DNA of 19,896 bases from CAWFKW01 sp964568655 (GTDB lineage: Bacteria > Bacteroidota > Ignavibacteria > Tepidaquicellales > OLB5): the NCBI GenBank assembly GCA_964568655.1, contig CAZMRG010000055.1, positions 1 to 19,896 on the forward strand, written 5' to 3'. Under the pieces are notes generated by a model that did not search any database, was not told the origin of the DNA, and worked only from the letters and a program-made list of their open reading frames with translations. The position numbers were made by a program, and so were the translations under genes. Positions 1 through 8,340 of this stretch are shown here, piece by piece (position 1 is the stretch's first letter; every line of letters begins with the position of its first letter).

Positions 1-999
1 TCATTTTATCAGCAGCATTTTCTTTGTTTGCGTATAACCGTCAGACCGCTCCAAGCGGTCAGACGGATTTATTTCTAACTTATAAAAATAAACTCCGCTG
101 GGATAACTTGACGCGTCCCAATCTACAGAATAACTTCCCGGCTGCATTTGCTGATCTACCAGCGTTGCAACTTCCCTGCCGAGAACATCATAAATTTCCA
201 GCTTCACAAACTTGTTACTTGCAACCTGAAATCTGATCACCGTACTTGGGTTAAACGGGTTGGGATAATTTTGAGATAACGCATAATCAACCGGTATTTC
301 GGTTGAAACCATTTCTATCCCTACTAACATACTGGTGTCGCCATAAACAACGCCGTTGATGACGCATCCGAGGAGTTCCATTTGGCGTCTGCAAGAAGAG
401 CCTCCTCCTCCTTCAAGTGAATAGGTAATAACCGTGTCGATACCAATTCCTTTTATATAATTTCTACCTCCGGCAGATTCCAATCCAAAGTATCCATAAT
501 GTCTTGCTTGCCTGCTTGCGCCGAATATTGTTATATTGCTTGTATCTGTGCACACGTAAGAACGAGATGGGTTTGAAGGCTGGCAAAAAATATTTATCGA
601 ATCACGAAGCCGCGCCTTTAAACTGTCCTGCATTACCTCATTGGGTGAATAAGGGCATCCGGACGTTAAATAATAATACACGTTGCCGCTTATAGAGTCA
701 ATTCTTACGTCGGAAGTCAAAATGCCGGTACCGCAATTCGAACAGGAACCGGAAATAATACCGGAGGTTGACTGGGTCTGGTAATATGTTTTACCGTTTA
801 TGAGATTAGAGCTAATGACCGTTATTTTAGTTTTGCCGCTGCAGCTACCGCAAAATAAGCCATTCGTGCTGCACCGGTAAACCCATAAATTACCTACCTG
901 CAGCGGAAGAAAATTGGCGATGTTACCGCTTTGGCTCCACATAATGTACGGGAGAAGAAATAATAAGAAATACGTTATGAAACAAAATATTCTTTTCAT
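1..999 (-). CDS. Gene 1: secreted type A protein with T9SS type A sorting domain
   Basis: 332 aa, complete; the TGA stop is the first three bases of the window. Residues 1-22 form a signal peptide ending WSQ. The passenger (about 23-240) opens with LPLQVGNLWVY (31-41). It is the Cys-richest type A copy, with extra cysteines near 43-54 and 86-89. It keeps GCPY (114-117), C139, C150, LLGC (209-212) and GDTS (220-223). The sorting domain starts at QNYPNPFN (243-250) and ends KKMLLIK. Its role is unknown; by family it should be exported through the inner membrane and then across the outer membrane by T9SS, with the C-terminal domain removed. Site A carries heptamer repeats (209-236) and site B a hairpin (38-66) encoding PSDRLERSDG. 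It lies 40 bp after broken gene 2, with no clear Shine-Dalgarno sequence. Family function is not recognised; secretion class is confident. Confidence 0.88.
   Translation of the reverse strand: MKRIFCFITYFLLFLLPYIMWSQSGNIANFLPLQVGNLWVYRCSTNGLFCGSCSGKTKITVISSNLINGKTYYQTQSTSGIISGSCSNCGTGILTSDVRIDSISGNVYYYLTSGCPYSPNEVMQDSLKARLRDSINIFCQPSNPSRSYVCTDTSNITIFGASRQARHYGYFGLESAGGRNYIKGIGIDTVITYSLEGGGGSSCRRQMELLGCVINGVVYGDTSMLVGIEMVSTEIPVDYALSQNYPNPFNPSTVIRFQVASNKFVKLEIYDVLGREVATLVDQQMQPGSYSVDWDASSYPSGVYFYKLEINPSDRLERSDGYTQTKKMLLIK
38..66. repeat. In-frame hairpin repeat, site B of gene 1 (SDRLERSD type)
   Basis: CCGTC-A-GACCGCT, loop CCA, AGCGGTC-A-GACGG: 12 paired bases with one A/A mismatch. On the minus strand it encodes PSDRLERSDG between YFYKLEIN and YTQTKKM. 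Confidence 0.9.
209..236. repeat. Heptamer repeats, site A of gene 1
   Basis: AACTTGT TACTTGC AACCTGA AATCTGA: four 7-bp units, encoding FQVASNKF on the minus strand. Confidence 0.7.
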
Positions 1000-1069
1000 A
1001 GCATTTTATTTTATTTTATCAGCACTTAACCTGCGCTGCTTAACGCAGGAGAACCATCTTTCTGGTTTC

Positions 1070-1097
1070 TGATTGTTCATTGTTAATTGATAATTTA
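1070..1097. repeat. Heptamer repeats, site B of gene 2
   Basis: TGATTGT TCATTGT TAATTGA TAATTTA; encodes LSINNEQS on the minus strand. Confidence 0.65.
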
Positions 1098-1239
1098 TAA
1101 AAATATATTCCGCTTGCGTAAGCGCTAGCATCCCAATCTACAGAATAACTTCCCGGCTGCATTTGCTGATTGATAAGCGTTGCAACTTCGCGGCCGAGAA
1201 CGTCATAAATTATCAGTTTTGTTATGCTGTTATTGTTTT

Positions 1240-1254
1240 TTCCTTCAAAAGGAA
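1240..1254. repeat. Short inverted repeat, site A of gene 2
   Basis: TTCCTT-CAA-AAGGAA within the PFEGKNNN insert. It may be an eroded palindrome or chance. Confidence 0.35.
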
Positions 1255-1975
1255 TTTTAAATTCGATTTTTGTAGAAGGATTAAACGGATTGGGATAATT
1301 TTGATAGAGCAAAAAACGTCCCGGAAGTTCATTGCTTTCGCGTTCAATACCCATAAGAGACGTATCGCCATATGCAACGCCGTTTATTACGCAACCGATT
1401 AAATCAATTAGTTGCGTTAAACCCGGGTCGGGACCGCTAACGTAATTATTGATTAAACCAATGCCTCTTGAATATACCCGGGAAATACTTTGTTCAAAAC
1501 TGCCGCCATAATAACCTTTGATTTGTCTGGGTTGACCGAGTACATAGCCAATGGTATCTCTCACCCGGAAAAATCCGCCGCAACCGTACATGGATGAATC
1601 AGGGAACTGCGCGGAAAGGCTATCAAGCGATTGCTCACGGATTAGCCACGGGCAGCTATAAGCAGTGTCCAGTAACCTAATATTTCCGGCAATGGAATCA
1701 ACCCTTACATACTGATCATAAAATCCGTTCTCAGGCGGATGCTGCATTACGTGCATTTTATAATATTTATGGCCGTTTGTATTTATAGTATCAGTCACCC
1801 ATACATAAAACCTTGTATCACCGCTCCAATGCCAGTAATGATTATAAACCTATCTGTTTCCAACCTGAAGAGGATAATACTTCGCTGAAGTAGTGTCTGT
1901 GGCGTAACCAAAATTTACTAAAAACGAGATAACTACAATAGAAAAAAGCGTTTTCATGTCAATTAATTTCCAATA

Positions 1976-4153
1976 CTATTTTATCAAAACCATTTTCCTG
2001 GTCTGAGTATAATCACCCGCTTCTAATTTATAAAAATAAACTCCGCTCGAATAATTTGACGCGTCCCAGTCAACCGAATAACTTCCCGGCTGCATTTGCT
2101 GGTTAACAAGCTTAGCAACTTCACGTCCAAGAACGTCATAAATTACCAGCTTCACGAAATTGTTGCTTGCAATTTGGAACCTGATAACTGTGCTAGGATT
2201 AAACGGGTTGGGATAATTCTGCAACACTGAAAATTCCTTTGGCAATGTTGAGGATATATTGTTCAAGCTTACAACTTCACCGCCACTTGTTGTTTTTATG
2301 ATGAGGCCGTCATATCCGACCATCCATCCTGTTTGAGAATTAATAAACTGCATACACTCTATGTTACTGTATCCTATGCCTAAATCAACTTGTGAATGCC
2401 AGTTAAGCCCTCCATTTGTTGTTTTGTATATCGGACCAACGTCGCTTTTGGCCCACCCGTTATTCGCATCGATAAACTGGCATTTTAAATCCGGGCCATT
2501 GAGCTGTAAACTTATCCAGCTATTCCCACCGTTTGTTGTCTTAATAATTTCATCACCTGAAGCCCAACCTGTCAGACTGTTTACAAAACTAATTTTACTG
2601 CATACAACATTCGTATCTGTTGGCAGGGTAACCCAGTTTTGTCCCCCATTAGTAGTCTTGTAAATCCTGCACCAACTGCCTGAATATGTTTCACTGATCC
2701 ATCCGGTGTTATCATTAATAAAATAGAAAGCGGCAACCGAAGAATAATCCATTGGAACGGGAACTTCATTCCAAGTATACCCGCCATTAACTGTTTTAGT
2801 TAATTTTGGCGTTGTAGGATAAGCGTCTCCGCACGCCCATCCGGTATTTACATCAATAAAATTAATGGAGTTAACTCTAAAATTAAAAGTAGGAAGCTCC
2901 ATCCAGCTATTCCCGCTGTTTATTGATTTAAATAATCCATAAGCAATTTTAAGATAACCCGTACTGGCGTTTAAAAATTGTATATAGTCAGGATATACCG
3001 GGGACATATAGATGATATTCCAATTTAAGCCCCCATTCGTTGACTTATATATAGGTGCGGCTTCTGTTGTGTTACCGCCAATTCCAATCCACCCTGTATT
3101 TGCATCAATAAAGCTTAAAGTATAAAAATTCAGTCCTGGTGGATGAAACGACGTTGAAACTGACCAGTTTAAACCCTGATCGGTTGAACGAGCAATTTTG
3201 CCGCCTTCTCCAACTATTAACCCCAGGTTTCCTGAAAATCCAATAGCATTAAGCTCATAAGTTGTTGCAACAGAGATTTGACTCCAAGATTCTCCCTGGT
3301 CAGTTGTTCTGAAAATGTTTGCAGGTAAATTGCCATAGTAACCTCCAACTGCAAGCCCTGTTAAATCATTAATAAAATAAATTGAACTGAGTGGCGTGCT
3401 ACTTTGACCGTTTAAAACCTTTGTTATCCATGTCACGCCGGAATTGGTTGTTTTCCGAATTAAGCCTCTGAAGGAAGCTCCACTGCCGCAGACAAATCCT
3501 GTTTGCGAATTAATAAAAATTAAATCCGAATAAAGGGCTGCGGAACTATCAATAACGTTCCAATTCATTCCTCCGTTAGATGTACTAAATATTTGATAAT
3601 CCATAGCGGCAAAACCGGTCGTCTCATTCTGAAAAAAAATGCTTCTAATATATGAGGGTAATGATGTTATTGAGCTTTGCCAGTTTGAACCACCATTTGT
3701 TGTCCTTAAAATTTGATTTTCGGCTCCAACCCACCCCGTATTTTGATTTATAAAATACATTGTCCTTGCAATTGCATCAAATTGCGAAACAAATGTCCAG
3801 GCAATACCCATATTTGTTGTCTTAAATATTTTTGAAGTCATACCTCCATCATCGCCAATGATCAAGCCTGTATTTTCATTAAAGAAACTCATATCATAAT
3901 AATAATGCAGAGGGTCTAAACCCGTTAGAGCTGAAGTTGTAAGAGGATTGCTCCAATTTATGCCGCCATTGGTTGTTCTTATTACTGTTCCATAGTATCC
4001 TATTGCTATTGCATTGTTCTGATCAAAGATCTTAACAGATTTTAATGTAACGTTTGTAGGTAACGGATTAATAAAGGACCAGCCCGACGATTGTGCATTT
4101 ATTTCCATATAGAAACATGACAAAAGGGCTGCCACAAATATTATTTTTCTCAT
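1976..4153 (-). CDS. Gene 3: secreted Ycf48/BNR-like propeller protein with T9SS sorting domain (type B)
   Basis: 725 aa. The signal peptide MRKIIFVAALLSCFYMEINA is followed by SSGWSFINPLPTN. The passenger (about 22-640) has about 14 repeats of the form F-x-(N/D)-x-x-TGW...I-x-(K/R)TTNGG-x-x-W, the Asp-box/Ycf48-type blade motif, spaced roughly 45 residues. The sorting domain is about 644-725 (QNYPNPFN to RKMVLIK). Fourteen blade motifs would fit two seven-bladed propellers; that is inference. Ycf48-like here denotes fold only: nothing suggests photosynthesis, and a surface or secreted binding role is more likely. Its ATG overlaps the TGA of gene 4 as ATGA (4153-4150), suggesting translational coupling. 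Site A has degenerate heptamers (2157-2184); site B is bare (EAGDYTQTRK). The stop is TAG. Confidence 0.9.
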   Translation of the reverse strand: MRKIIFVAALLSCFYMEINAQSSGWSFINPLPTNVTLKSVKIFDQNNAIAIGYYGTVIRTTNGGINWSNPLTTSALTGLDPLHYYYDMSFFNENTGLIIGDDGGMTSKIFKTTNMGIAWTFVSQFDAIARTMYFINQNTGWVGAENQILRTTNGGSNWQSSITSLPSYIRSIFFQNETTGFAAMDYQIFSTSNGGMNWNVIDSSAALYSDLIFINSQTGFVCGSGASFRGLIRKTTNSGVTWITKVLNGQSSTPLSSIYFINDLTGLAVGGYYGNLPANIFRTTDQGESWSQISVATTYELNAIGFSGNLGLIVGEGGKIARSTDQGLNWSVSTSFHPPGLNFYTLSFIDANTGWIGIGGNTTEAAPIYKSTNGGLNWNIIYMSPVYPDYIQFLNASTGYLKIAYGLFKSINSGNSWMELPTFNFRVNSINFIDVNTGWACGDAYPTTPKLTKTVNGGYTWNEVPVPMDYSSVAAFYFINDNTGWISETYSGSWCRIYKTTNGGQNWVTLPTDTNVVCSKISFVNSLTGWASGDEIIKTTNGGNSWISLQLNGPDLKCQFIDANNGWAKSDVGPIYKTTNGGLNWHSQVDLGIGYSNIECMQFINSQTGWMVGYDGLIIKTTSGGEVVSLNNISSTLPKEFSVLQNYPNPFNPSTVIRFQIASNNFVKLVIYDVLGREVAKLVNQQMQPGSYSVDWDASNYSSGVYFYKLEAGDYTQTRKMVLIK
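2157..2184. repeat. Degenerate heptamer repeats, site A of gene 3
   Basis: AAATTGT TGCTTGC AATTTGG AACCTGA, aligned with the units in genes 1 and 10 but more diverged. Confidence 0.5.
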
Positions 4154-5091
4154 TTTATTAATACCATCTTTCTGGCCGCTAATTGTTCATTATTTATTGA
4201 TAATTTATAAAAATAAACTCCACTCGGATAAGCGCTCGCATCCCAGTCAACCGAATAGCTTCCCGGCTGCATTTGCTGATTGATGAGCGTTGCAACCTCG
4301 CGACCGAGAACGTCGTATATTATGAGTCTCACCCCTACCGCGCCTGCTACCGCAGTCACGTCTCCCCCTGACAGGGGGAGATTCAGAGGGGGTGCAACAG
4401 AAAATTTAATTTTGGTAATTGGATTAAACGGATTGGGATAATTTTGAGATAATGAAAAATTATCGGGGATTTCAGAGCTGATCTTATTTATGCCGGTTAA
4501 ACTCGTGTCGCCGTAAAGTATTCCGCTAATAATGCATCCTAATAATGTAACTGTTGTAGTTTGCGTATGCCCATAATCCTGCGAACCGACAAACCCAAAA
4601 TCTTTAGCCAGAGTTCTACTTCCCCCGGCTTCAAAATGATCCGTCCACGATGTAGTTAATCTTTTCTTCACCGTGCTAAATATGCTGTAAGTTGTCGTAT
4701 CTGTTACTTTGTAGACCATAGAGCAGTTAAACATGGATGAATCCCCTAAACGCGCCGATAAACTGTCAAGCGTATGCTCATAGTTCAACCAGGGGCATCC
4801 CGTAGATGCGTCATATACCATCACGACATTTTTCATAGAATCGATTCTTATATATTGCGGCGATGATCCAGTACTGAAAATGTAATAAAGATGATTATTT
4901 GTAACTATCGTGCCTGTAACAGTTACTTTATATCTATAGGAACCGCCATACGGATAAGAACCATGATAATAAGTCCAGCAATTGCCTACGGCAATCGGGA
5001 AATATCTGGAAGATGAAGTATCATAAGAGTAAAGCAGGTTCAATTGGCTTAGAAATAAATATAATAATGATGAAATAAATAACTTTTTCAT
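4150..5091 (-). CDS. Gene 4: secreted type A protein with T9SS sorting domain
   Basis: 313 aa from ATG at 5091, chosen because MKKLFISSLLYLFLSQLNLLYS is a clean signal peptide; an in-frame TTG at 5100 would add only three residues. The passenger (about 23-212) has FPIAVGNCWTYY (31-42), GCPW (98-101), C123, LLGC (183-186) and GDTSL (194-198). The sorting domain is 214-313. Site A holds the APPLNLPLSGGDV insert encoded by a C/G-rich palindrome (4361-4381), and site B holds SINNEQL encoded by heptamers (4180-4207). A 118-bp gap with a terminator separates it from gene 5, so it probably heads its own transcript (genes 4-1). Its TGA overlaps the ATG of gene 3. The passenger's function is not recognised. 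Confidence 0.88.
   Translation of the reverse strand: MKKLFISSLLYLFLSQLNLLYSYDTSSSRYFPIAVGNCWTYYHGSYPYGGSYRYKVTVTGTIVTNNHLYYIFSTGSSPQYIRIDSMKNVVMVYDASTGCPWLNYEHTLDSLSARLGDSSMFNCSMVYKVTDTTTYSIFSTVKKRLTTSWTDHFEAGGSRTLAKDFGFVGSQDYGHTQTTTVTLLGCIISGILYGDTSLTGINKISSEIPDNFSLSQNYPNPFNPITKIKFSVAPPLNLPLSGGDVTAVAGAVGVRLIIYDVLGREVATLINQQMQPGSYSVDWDASAYPSGVYFYKLSINNEQLAARKMVLIK
4180..4207. repeat. Heptamer repeats, site B of gene 4
   Basis: TAATTGT TCATTAT TTATTGA TAATTTA; three units add SINNEQL (21 bp) after YFYKL. Confidence 0.65.
4361..4381. repeat. C/G-rich palindrome, site A of gene 4
   Basis: TCTCCCCCTG-A-CAGGGGGAGA, 10-bp perfect arms around one base, followed by TTCAGAGGGGGTG. Encodes PPLNLPLSGGD. 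Confidence 0.9.
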
Positions 5092-5162
5092 GATTGACAA
5101 CAGGTTAAAAAGTTTACTTAATATTTTTATATGCTATTGTGTAATTTATTACTCTTTTATTT

Positions 5163-5189
5163 TAATAAAACTCCCGCCTTTGGCGGGAC
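5163..5189 (-). terminator. Rho-independent terminator after gene 5
   Basis: On the minus strand a 7-bp perfect GC-rich stem (TCCCGCC / GGCGGGA, 5172-5188) with an AAA loop is followed by GTTTTATTA. It starts 22 bp after the gene 5 stop, so it likely ends the transcript coming from genes 11-5. Confidence 0.75.
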
Positions 5190-5209
5190 TACGGATAAAA
5201 CGACTATCG

Positions 5210-6154
5210 TCATTTTATCAGCAGCATTTTTTTAGTTTGCGTATAACCGTCAGACCGCTCCAAGCGGTCAGACGGATTTATATCTAACTTATAAAAATAA
5301 ACTCCGCTCGGATAATTCGCCGCATCCCAGTCAACCGAATAACTTCCCGGCTGCATTTGCTGATCTACCAGCGTTGTGATTTCCCTGCCAAGAACGTCGT
5401 AAATGATCATCTTAACGGAACGGTCGCGACCGTTCCCTACGACTGGCACTTGAAATCTAATAACCGTTGACGGATTAAACGGGTTGGGATAATTTTGAGA
5501 AAGAGAAAAATGATCAGGAACTTCTGATGAAATTGTATTTACGCCAAGTAAGCTTGTATCGCCATATATGATACCGTTTATCTGACAACCTAATAGGTTT
5601 CTCCAAATAGTAAATTGAGCTCCATAGGTATAAAACGAAACGAGTCCAATATTTTTGGCAAATGTTCTGCTGTCTCCTCCTTCAAAATAATCTGTGAAAT
5701 AAAAATATTTTTTCTTTTTTGTTAAACCGAAAATACCAACGGTTGAGGTATCTGTACACCGGTAATAAAAATTACAATCGTATTTAGAAGAGTCCCCCAT
5801 TCTTGACTTTAGGCTGTCGCTGGTTCTTTCATTTGAAAGCCATGGGCATGAATTCGTACTTGCGTATATCCGAATACTGGCGGATGAAGAATCTATCCTT
5901 CTGTATTCAGTAACCGGCGACGTTAGATAACTAAAAGTAGTCCTGATAATGTTATACAAATGATTGTTCATTGTATTTGTCCCAATCACAGTTTCTTTAT
6001 AATTATAGATCGGGCCCTGAGGGTAATTGAAATAACTGTAGGTCCAGCTGTTTCCGATAGCAAGCGGATAATAATTCGTAATGCTTGTATCCTGAGAATA
6101 ACTATTAACCGCCAGTAACAATATCAATGATAAAAAAGAATTAATTTTTCTCAT
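5210..6154 (-). CDS. Gene 5: secreted type A protein with T9SS sorting domain
   Basis: 314 aa. The signal peptide is MRKINSFLSLILLLAVNSYS. The passenger has YYPLAIGNSWTYS (28-40), CPW (103-105), C127, C133, LLGC (187-190) and GDTSL (198-202). The sorting domain starts at NYPNPFN (221-227). Site A contains VGNGRDRSV, encoded by a palindrome at 5417-5436. Site B contains PSDRLERSDG, encoded by a hairpin at 5247-5275. This is one of two genes (with gene 9) carrying palindromes at both sites. The ATG overlaps the TGA of gene 6 (ATGA, 6154-6151). A strong minus-strand terminator hairpin follows the stop. A 134-bp part of the sorting domain is identical to gene 6 although the passengers are unrelated, which indicates recent gene conversion or shuffling. 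Confidence 0.88.
   Translation of the reverse strand: MRKINSFLSLILLLAVNSYSQDTSITNYYPLAIGNSWTYSYFNYPQGPIYNYKETVIGTNTMNNHLYNIIRTTFSYLTSPVTEYRRIDSSSASIRIYASTNSCPWLSNERTSDSLKSRMGDSSKYDCNFYYRCTDTSTVGIFGLTKKKKYFYFTDYFEGGDSRTFAKNIGLVSFYTYGAQFTIWRNLLGCQINGIIYGDTSLLGVNTISSEVPDHFSLSQNYPNPFNPSTVIRFQVPVVGNGRDRSVKMIIYDVLGREITTLVDQQMQPGSYSVDWDAANYPSGVYFYKLDINPSDRLERSDGYTQTKKMLLIK
5247..5275. repeat. In-frame hairpin repeat, site B of gene 5 (SDRLERSD type)
   Basis: Identical 29-bp copy of the gene 1 hairpin, at the same codon position of the sorting domain. Confidence 0.9.
5417..5436. repeat. Perfect 20-bp palindrome, site A of gene 5
   Basis: Arms GGAACGGTCG / CGACCGTTCC, encoding GNGRDRS. With GTAG before it on the coding strand it looks like a 28-bp element whose last four bases have decayed. 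Confidence 0.9.
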
Positions 6155-8331
6155 TTTATTAACACCATCTTTCTTACTGCTAATTGTTCATTATTAATTG
6201 ATAATTTATAAAAATATACCCCGCTTGGATAACTTAACGCATCCCATTCAACCGAATAACTCCCCGGCTGCATTTGCTGATCTACCAGCGTTGTGATTTC
6301 CCTGCCAAGAACGTCGTAAATGATCATCTTAACGGAACGGTCGCGACCGTTCCCTACGACTGGCACTTGAAATCTAATAACCGTTGACGGATTAAATGGA
6401 TTCGGATAATTTTGACTTAATGAAAATTTATCCGGAATATTTGATGAAGTTGAATTTATAAAAGTGAGTCCGCCGTTTGTAGTTTTTAGAACAACCCCTG
6501 AATCGCCGCTTACATAACCTGTTAATGCGTTAATAAATGAAAATGATTTTGGCTGGAAAGCGCCAAGCGATTGCAGCTCAACAAAATTCTGGCATCCGCT
6601 GGTCGTGTAATACAATTCACTGGCTCCGGAACTTATATTGTTTCCTAAAACCCATCCTGTATTATCATTCACAAATTGAGTATTCGGGTAACGAATGATA
6701 ATATTGCTAGTCACTTGCGACCATGTAGCGCCAAAATCGGTTGTTTTCATAAAATTTGAAGAATCACCGGTTAAATAACCCGCTCCTGTTGATAATAACT
6801 GAATTCCGGTTAATGACCTGGCATTACCGGTCGGAATAAATGTCCAGTTAGCGCCTCCATTAGTCGTTCTTACAGACCCCTTTGTGGCCCCGCCGCCAAT
6901 CACCATCCCGGTATTTTGATTAGCAAATGAAATACCACCGAGTCCATTTGAAGAACTATAAACGCTCGACCATCCGCTTCCGCTGTTTTTACTTATTCCA
7001 ATTCCGACAAAAAGCGAAGTATAAGACACGTATGTTACACCTTCAATTTCACAGAGTCCGCTAAAATATGCGTTAGTTTGCCCAAAAGAACGGTTACCGT
7101 TCCATGTAACTCCTCCATCTGTTGAGTTGTCAATCGAATAAGACGGAGGGCTGGCGTGCCCGGGAGAATAATAAACGCGATACATGCTGCCGGACGGGAA
7201 TAAAAATGCGGAAGTAATATATCCTTCAGATTCGAACCAACTATTGTTTCCCACCAAAGATACATTCCATTTTGTTCCTCCATTTGTTGTGTTCAGAAAT
7301 ACATTGTCGCCAACAACTATGCCCGTATTTTCATTCACAAACGAAAGATATGTAAGAGAAGACCTGCAGCCTCCCAACGCAATACTCCATTGGTTGTAAT
7401 AAGCGGCCCCTGTATCAATACTTTTGAGTGTTATTCCGTGGAGGCCGCATGTGTATGCATGACCTGAATCAAGCGGGCATATATCCGTATAAGTATTTCC
7501 CCAGAAAAGCTGGTTTGAACACCATACAGACCAGGCAACTCCGCCATTTGTAGTTTTCATCAATGGACTATTAGTACCTACGGCAAATCCCGTGTTTGGA
7601 TTTATGAATTTAACAGAATACACAGAGTTACTATAGTTAAAATTAGTATTAACCCATGAATTTCCTGCATCTGTTGTCTTTAGCAAAGGTGAAATATTAG
7701 CAGAAACATAACCGGTTAATGCATTTGTAAAAGACAATGACAATAAATTATTAGCGCTTATTGTTTGAACTGTCCAGTTGTTTCCACCGTCTGTAGTCTT
7801 TAAAAATTTTCCGCTATCGCCGCAGGCGAAAATTTTAAGCGAATCAACCATAAAAACTGAATGCAGGTTTGTTGTAGTTACATTGATGGGGGTGAATCCT
7901 GCAATGCCTGTTGTTGTTTTGTACAAACTGCCATTATCTCCGGCAATAAATCCTGTGCTCTGATTTATAAAGCTGACGCTCCTGAAAGAAAGGCCGTTGG
8001 GTATTGAATAACTGATCCATGAGTTACCCCCGTTCGAAGTGTACATGGCCAGTTCGCCCTGCCCGATAACATATCCATGGTTCACATCGAAGAAACATAA
8101 TCCATATAAATTATTTGTTGTGCCGCTTGGTATATTTATCCAGTTACTTGAACCGGTAGTGTTTTTTAGAATTATTCCGTTAGAGCCGACTACATATCCC
8201 GTATTGAGGTCAAAGAATTTTATGCCATAAAAATCATTTTGCGGATTAGGATTTCTGAAGATCCAGTCTGAATTTTGTGAAAAACTAACCTGCGCAAGAA
8301 TTACTAATAGAATTACAGTAATAGTTTTCAT
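6151..8331 (-). CDS. Gene 6: secreted Ycf48/BNR-like propeller protein with T9SS sorting domain (type B)
   Basis: 726 aa. The signal peptide is MKTITVILLVILAQVSFSQ. The mature N-terminus NSDWIFRNPNPQNDFYGIKFFD is nearly the same as in gene 8, so these two are the closest type B pair. The passenger holds about 14 Asp-box-type blade motifs such as KTTDGGNNW, KTTDAGNSW, RTTNGGANW and KTTDFGATW. The sorting domain is about 638-726. Site A carries the GNGRDRS palindrome (6334-6353) and site B the SINNEQL heptamers (6181-6208). It sits 9 bp after gene 7, and its TGA overlaps the ATG of gene 5. It is probably an extracellular or surface binding protein; ligand and role are unknown. Confidence 0.9.
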   Translation of the reverse strand: MKTITVILLVILAQVSFSQNSDWIFRNPNPQNDFYGIKFFDLNTGYVVGSNGIILKNTTGSSNWINIPSGTTNNLYGLCFFDVNHGYVIGQGELAMYTSNGGNSWISYSIPNGLSFRSVSFINQSTGFIAGDNGSLYKTTTGIAGFTPINVTTTNLHSVFMVDSLKIFACGDSGKFLKTTDGGNNWTVQTISANNLLSLSFTNALTGYVSANISPLLKTTDAGNSWVNTNFNYSNSVYSVKFINPNTGFAVGTNSPLMKTTNGGVAWSVWCSNQLFWGNTYTDICPLDSGHAYTCGLHGITLKSIDTGAAYYNQWSIALGGCRSSLTYLSFVNENTGIVVGDNVFLNTTNGGTKWNVSLVGNNSWFESEGYITSAFLFPSGSMYRVYYSPGHASPPSYSIDNSTDGGVTWNGNRSFGQTNAYFSGLCEIEGVTYVSYTSLFVGIGISKNSGSGWSSVYSSSNGLGGISFANQNTGMVIGGGATKGSVRTTNGGANWTFIPTGNARSLTGIQLLSTGAGYLTGDSSNFMKTTDFGATWSQVTSNIIIRYPNTQFVNDNTGWVLGNNISSGASELYYTTSGCQNFVELQSLGAFQPKSFSFINALTGYVSGDSGVVLKTTNGGLTFINSTSSNIPDKFSLSQNYPNPFNPSTVIRFQVPVVGNGRDRSVKMIIYDVLGREITTLVDQQMQPGSYSVEWDALSYPSGVYFYKLSINNEQLAVRKMVLIK
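6181..6208. repeat. Heptamer repeats, site B of gene 6
   Basis: TAATTGT TCATTAT TAATTGA TAATTTA; same insertion point as in gene 4. Confidence 0.65.
6334..6353. repeat. Perfect 20-bp palindrome, site A of gene 6
   Basis: Identical to the copy in gene 5, within a 134-bp identical block (5346-5479 and 6263-6396). Confidence 0.9.
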
Positions 8332-8340
8332 TGTTGAATT

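Larger units (their letters stand above)
1040..1957 (-). pseudogene. Gene 2: type A T9SS cargo with in-frame TAG at codon 36
   Basis: Read from ATG at 1957, the frame gives a signal peptide (MKTLFSIVVISFLVNFGYA) and then KYYPLQVGNR. A TAG at 1852-1850 (codon 36) follows, and the same frame resumes as VYNHYWHWSGD and runs to TAA at 1040. Every other type A gene has Trp at this position (GNLWVY, GNCWTY, GNSWTY, GNVWVY), so the change is TGG to TAG, one base. The remainder is intact: CPW, a downstream Cys, LIGCVINGVAYGDTSL, and a full sorting domain ending RKMVLLR. A shorter reading from GTG at 1798 would remove the signal peptide and is unlikely to be the real product. Total length, 305 codons, matches the paralogues. 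It may be a recent pseudogene, a population variant or a base-call error. The start lies 18 bp after gene 3. Confidence 0.82.

Noticed and set aside
1030..1049. Hairpin CCTGCG...CGCAGG at the end of gene 2 as a terminator
   Set aside because: Six-base stem overlapping the stop codon with no T tract on either side; a terminator is not supported.
1040..1798. A 252-aa gene starting at GTG 1798
   Set aside because: The frame continues upstream through an in-frame TAG to ATG 1957 with a proper signal peptide and the conserved opening, so this is the 3' part of a broken type A gene.
2361..2663. Plus-strand open frames opposite the propeller genes
   Set aside because: They are antisense readings of repeated TTNGG-x-x-W codons (recurring PPFVV-like peptides), with no start signals and no independent support.
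1976..4153. Photosystem assembly role from Ycf48-like repeats
   Set aside because: The repeats show the propeller fold only; signal peptides, T9SS domains and lack of photosynthesis genes argue for a secreted protein.
5092..5162. Promoter for gene 4 after the terminator
   Set aside because: A new transcript is expected here, but the AT-rich sequence offers several equally poor -10-like boxes and none stands out.
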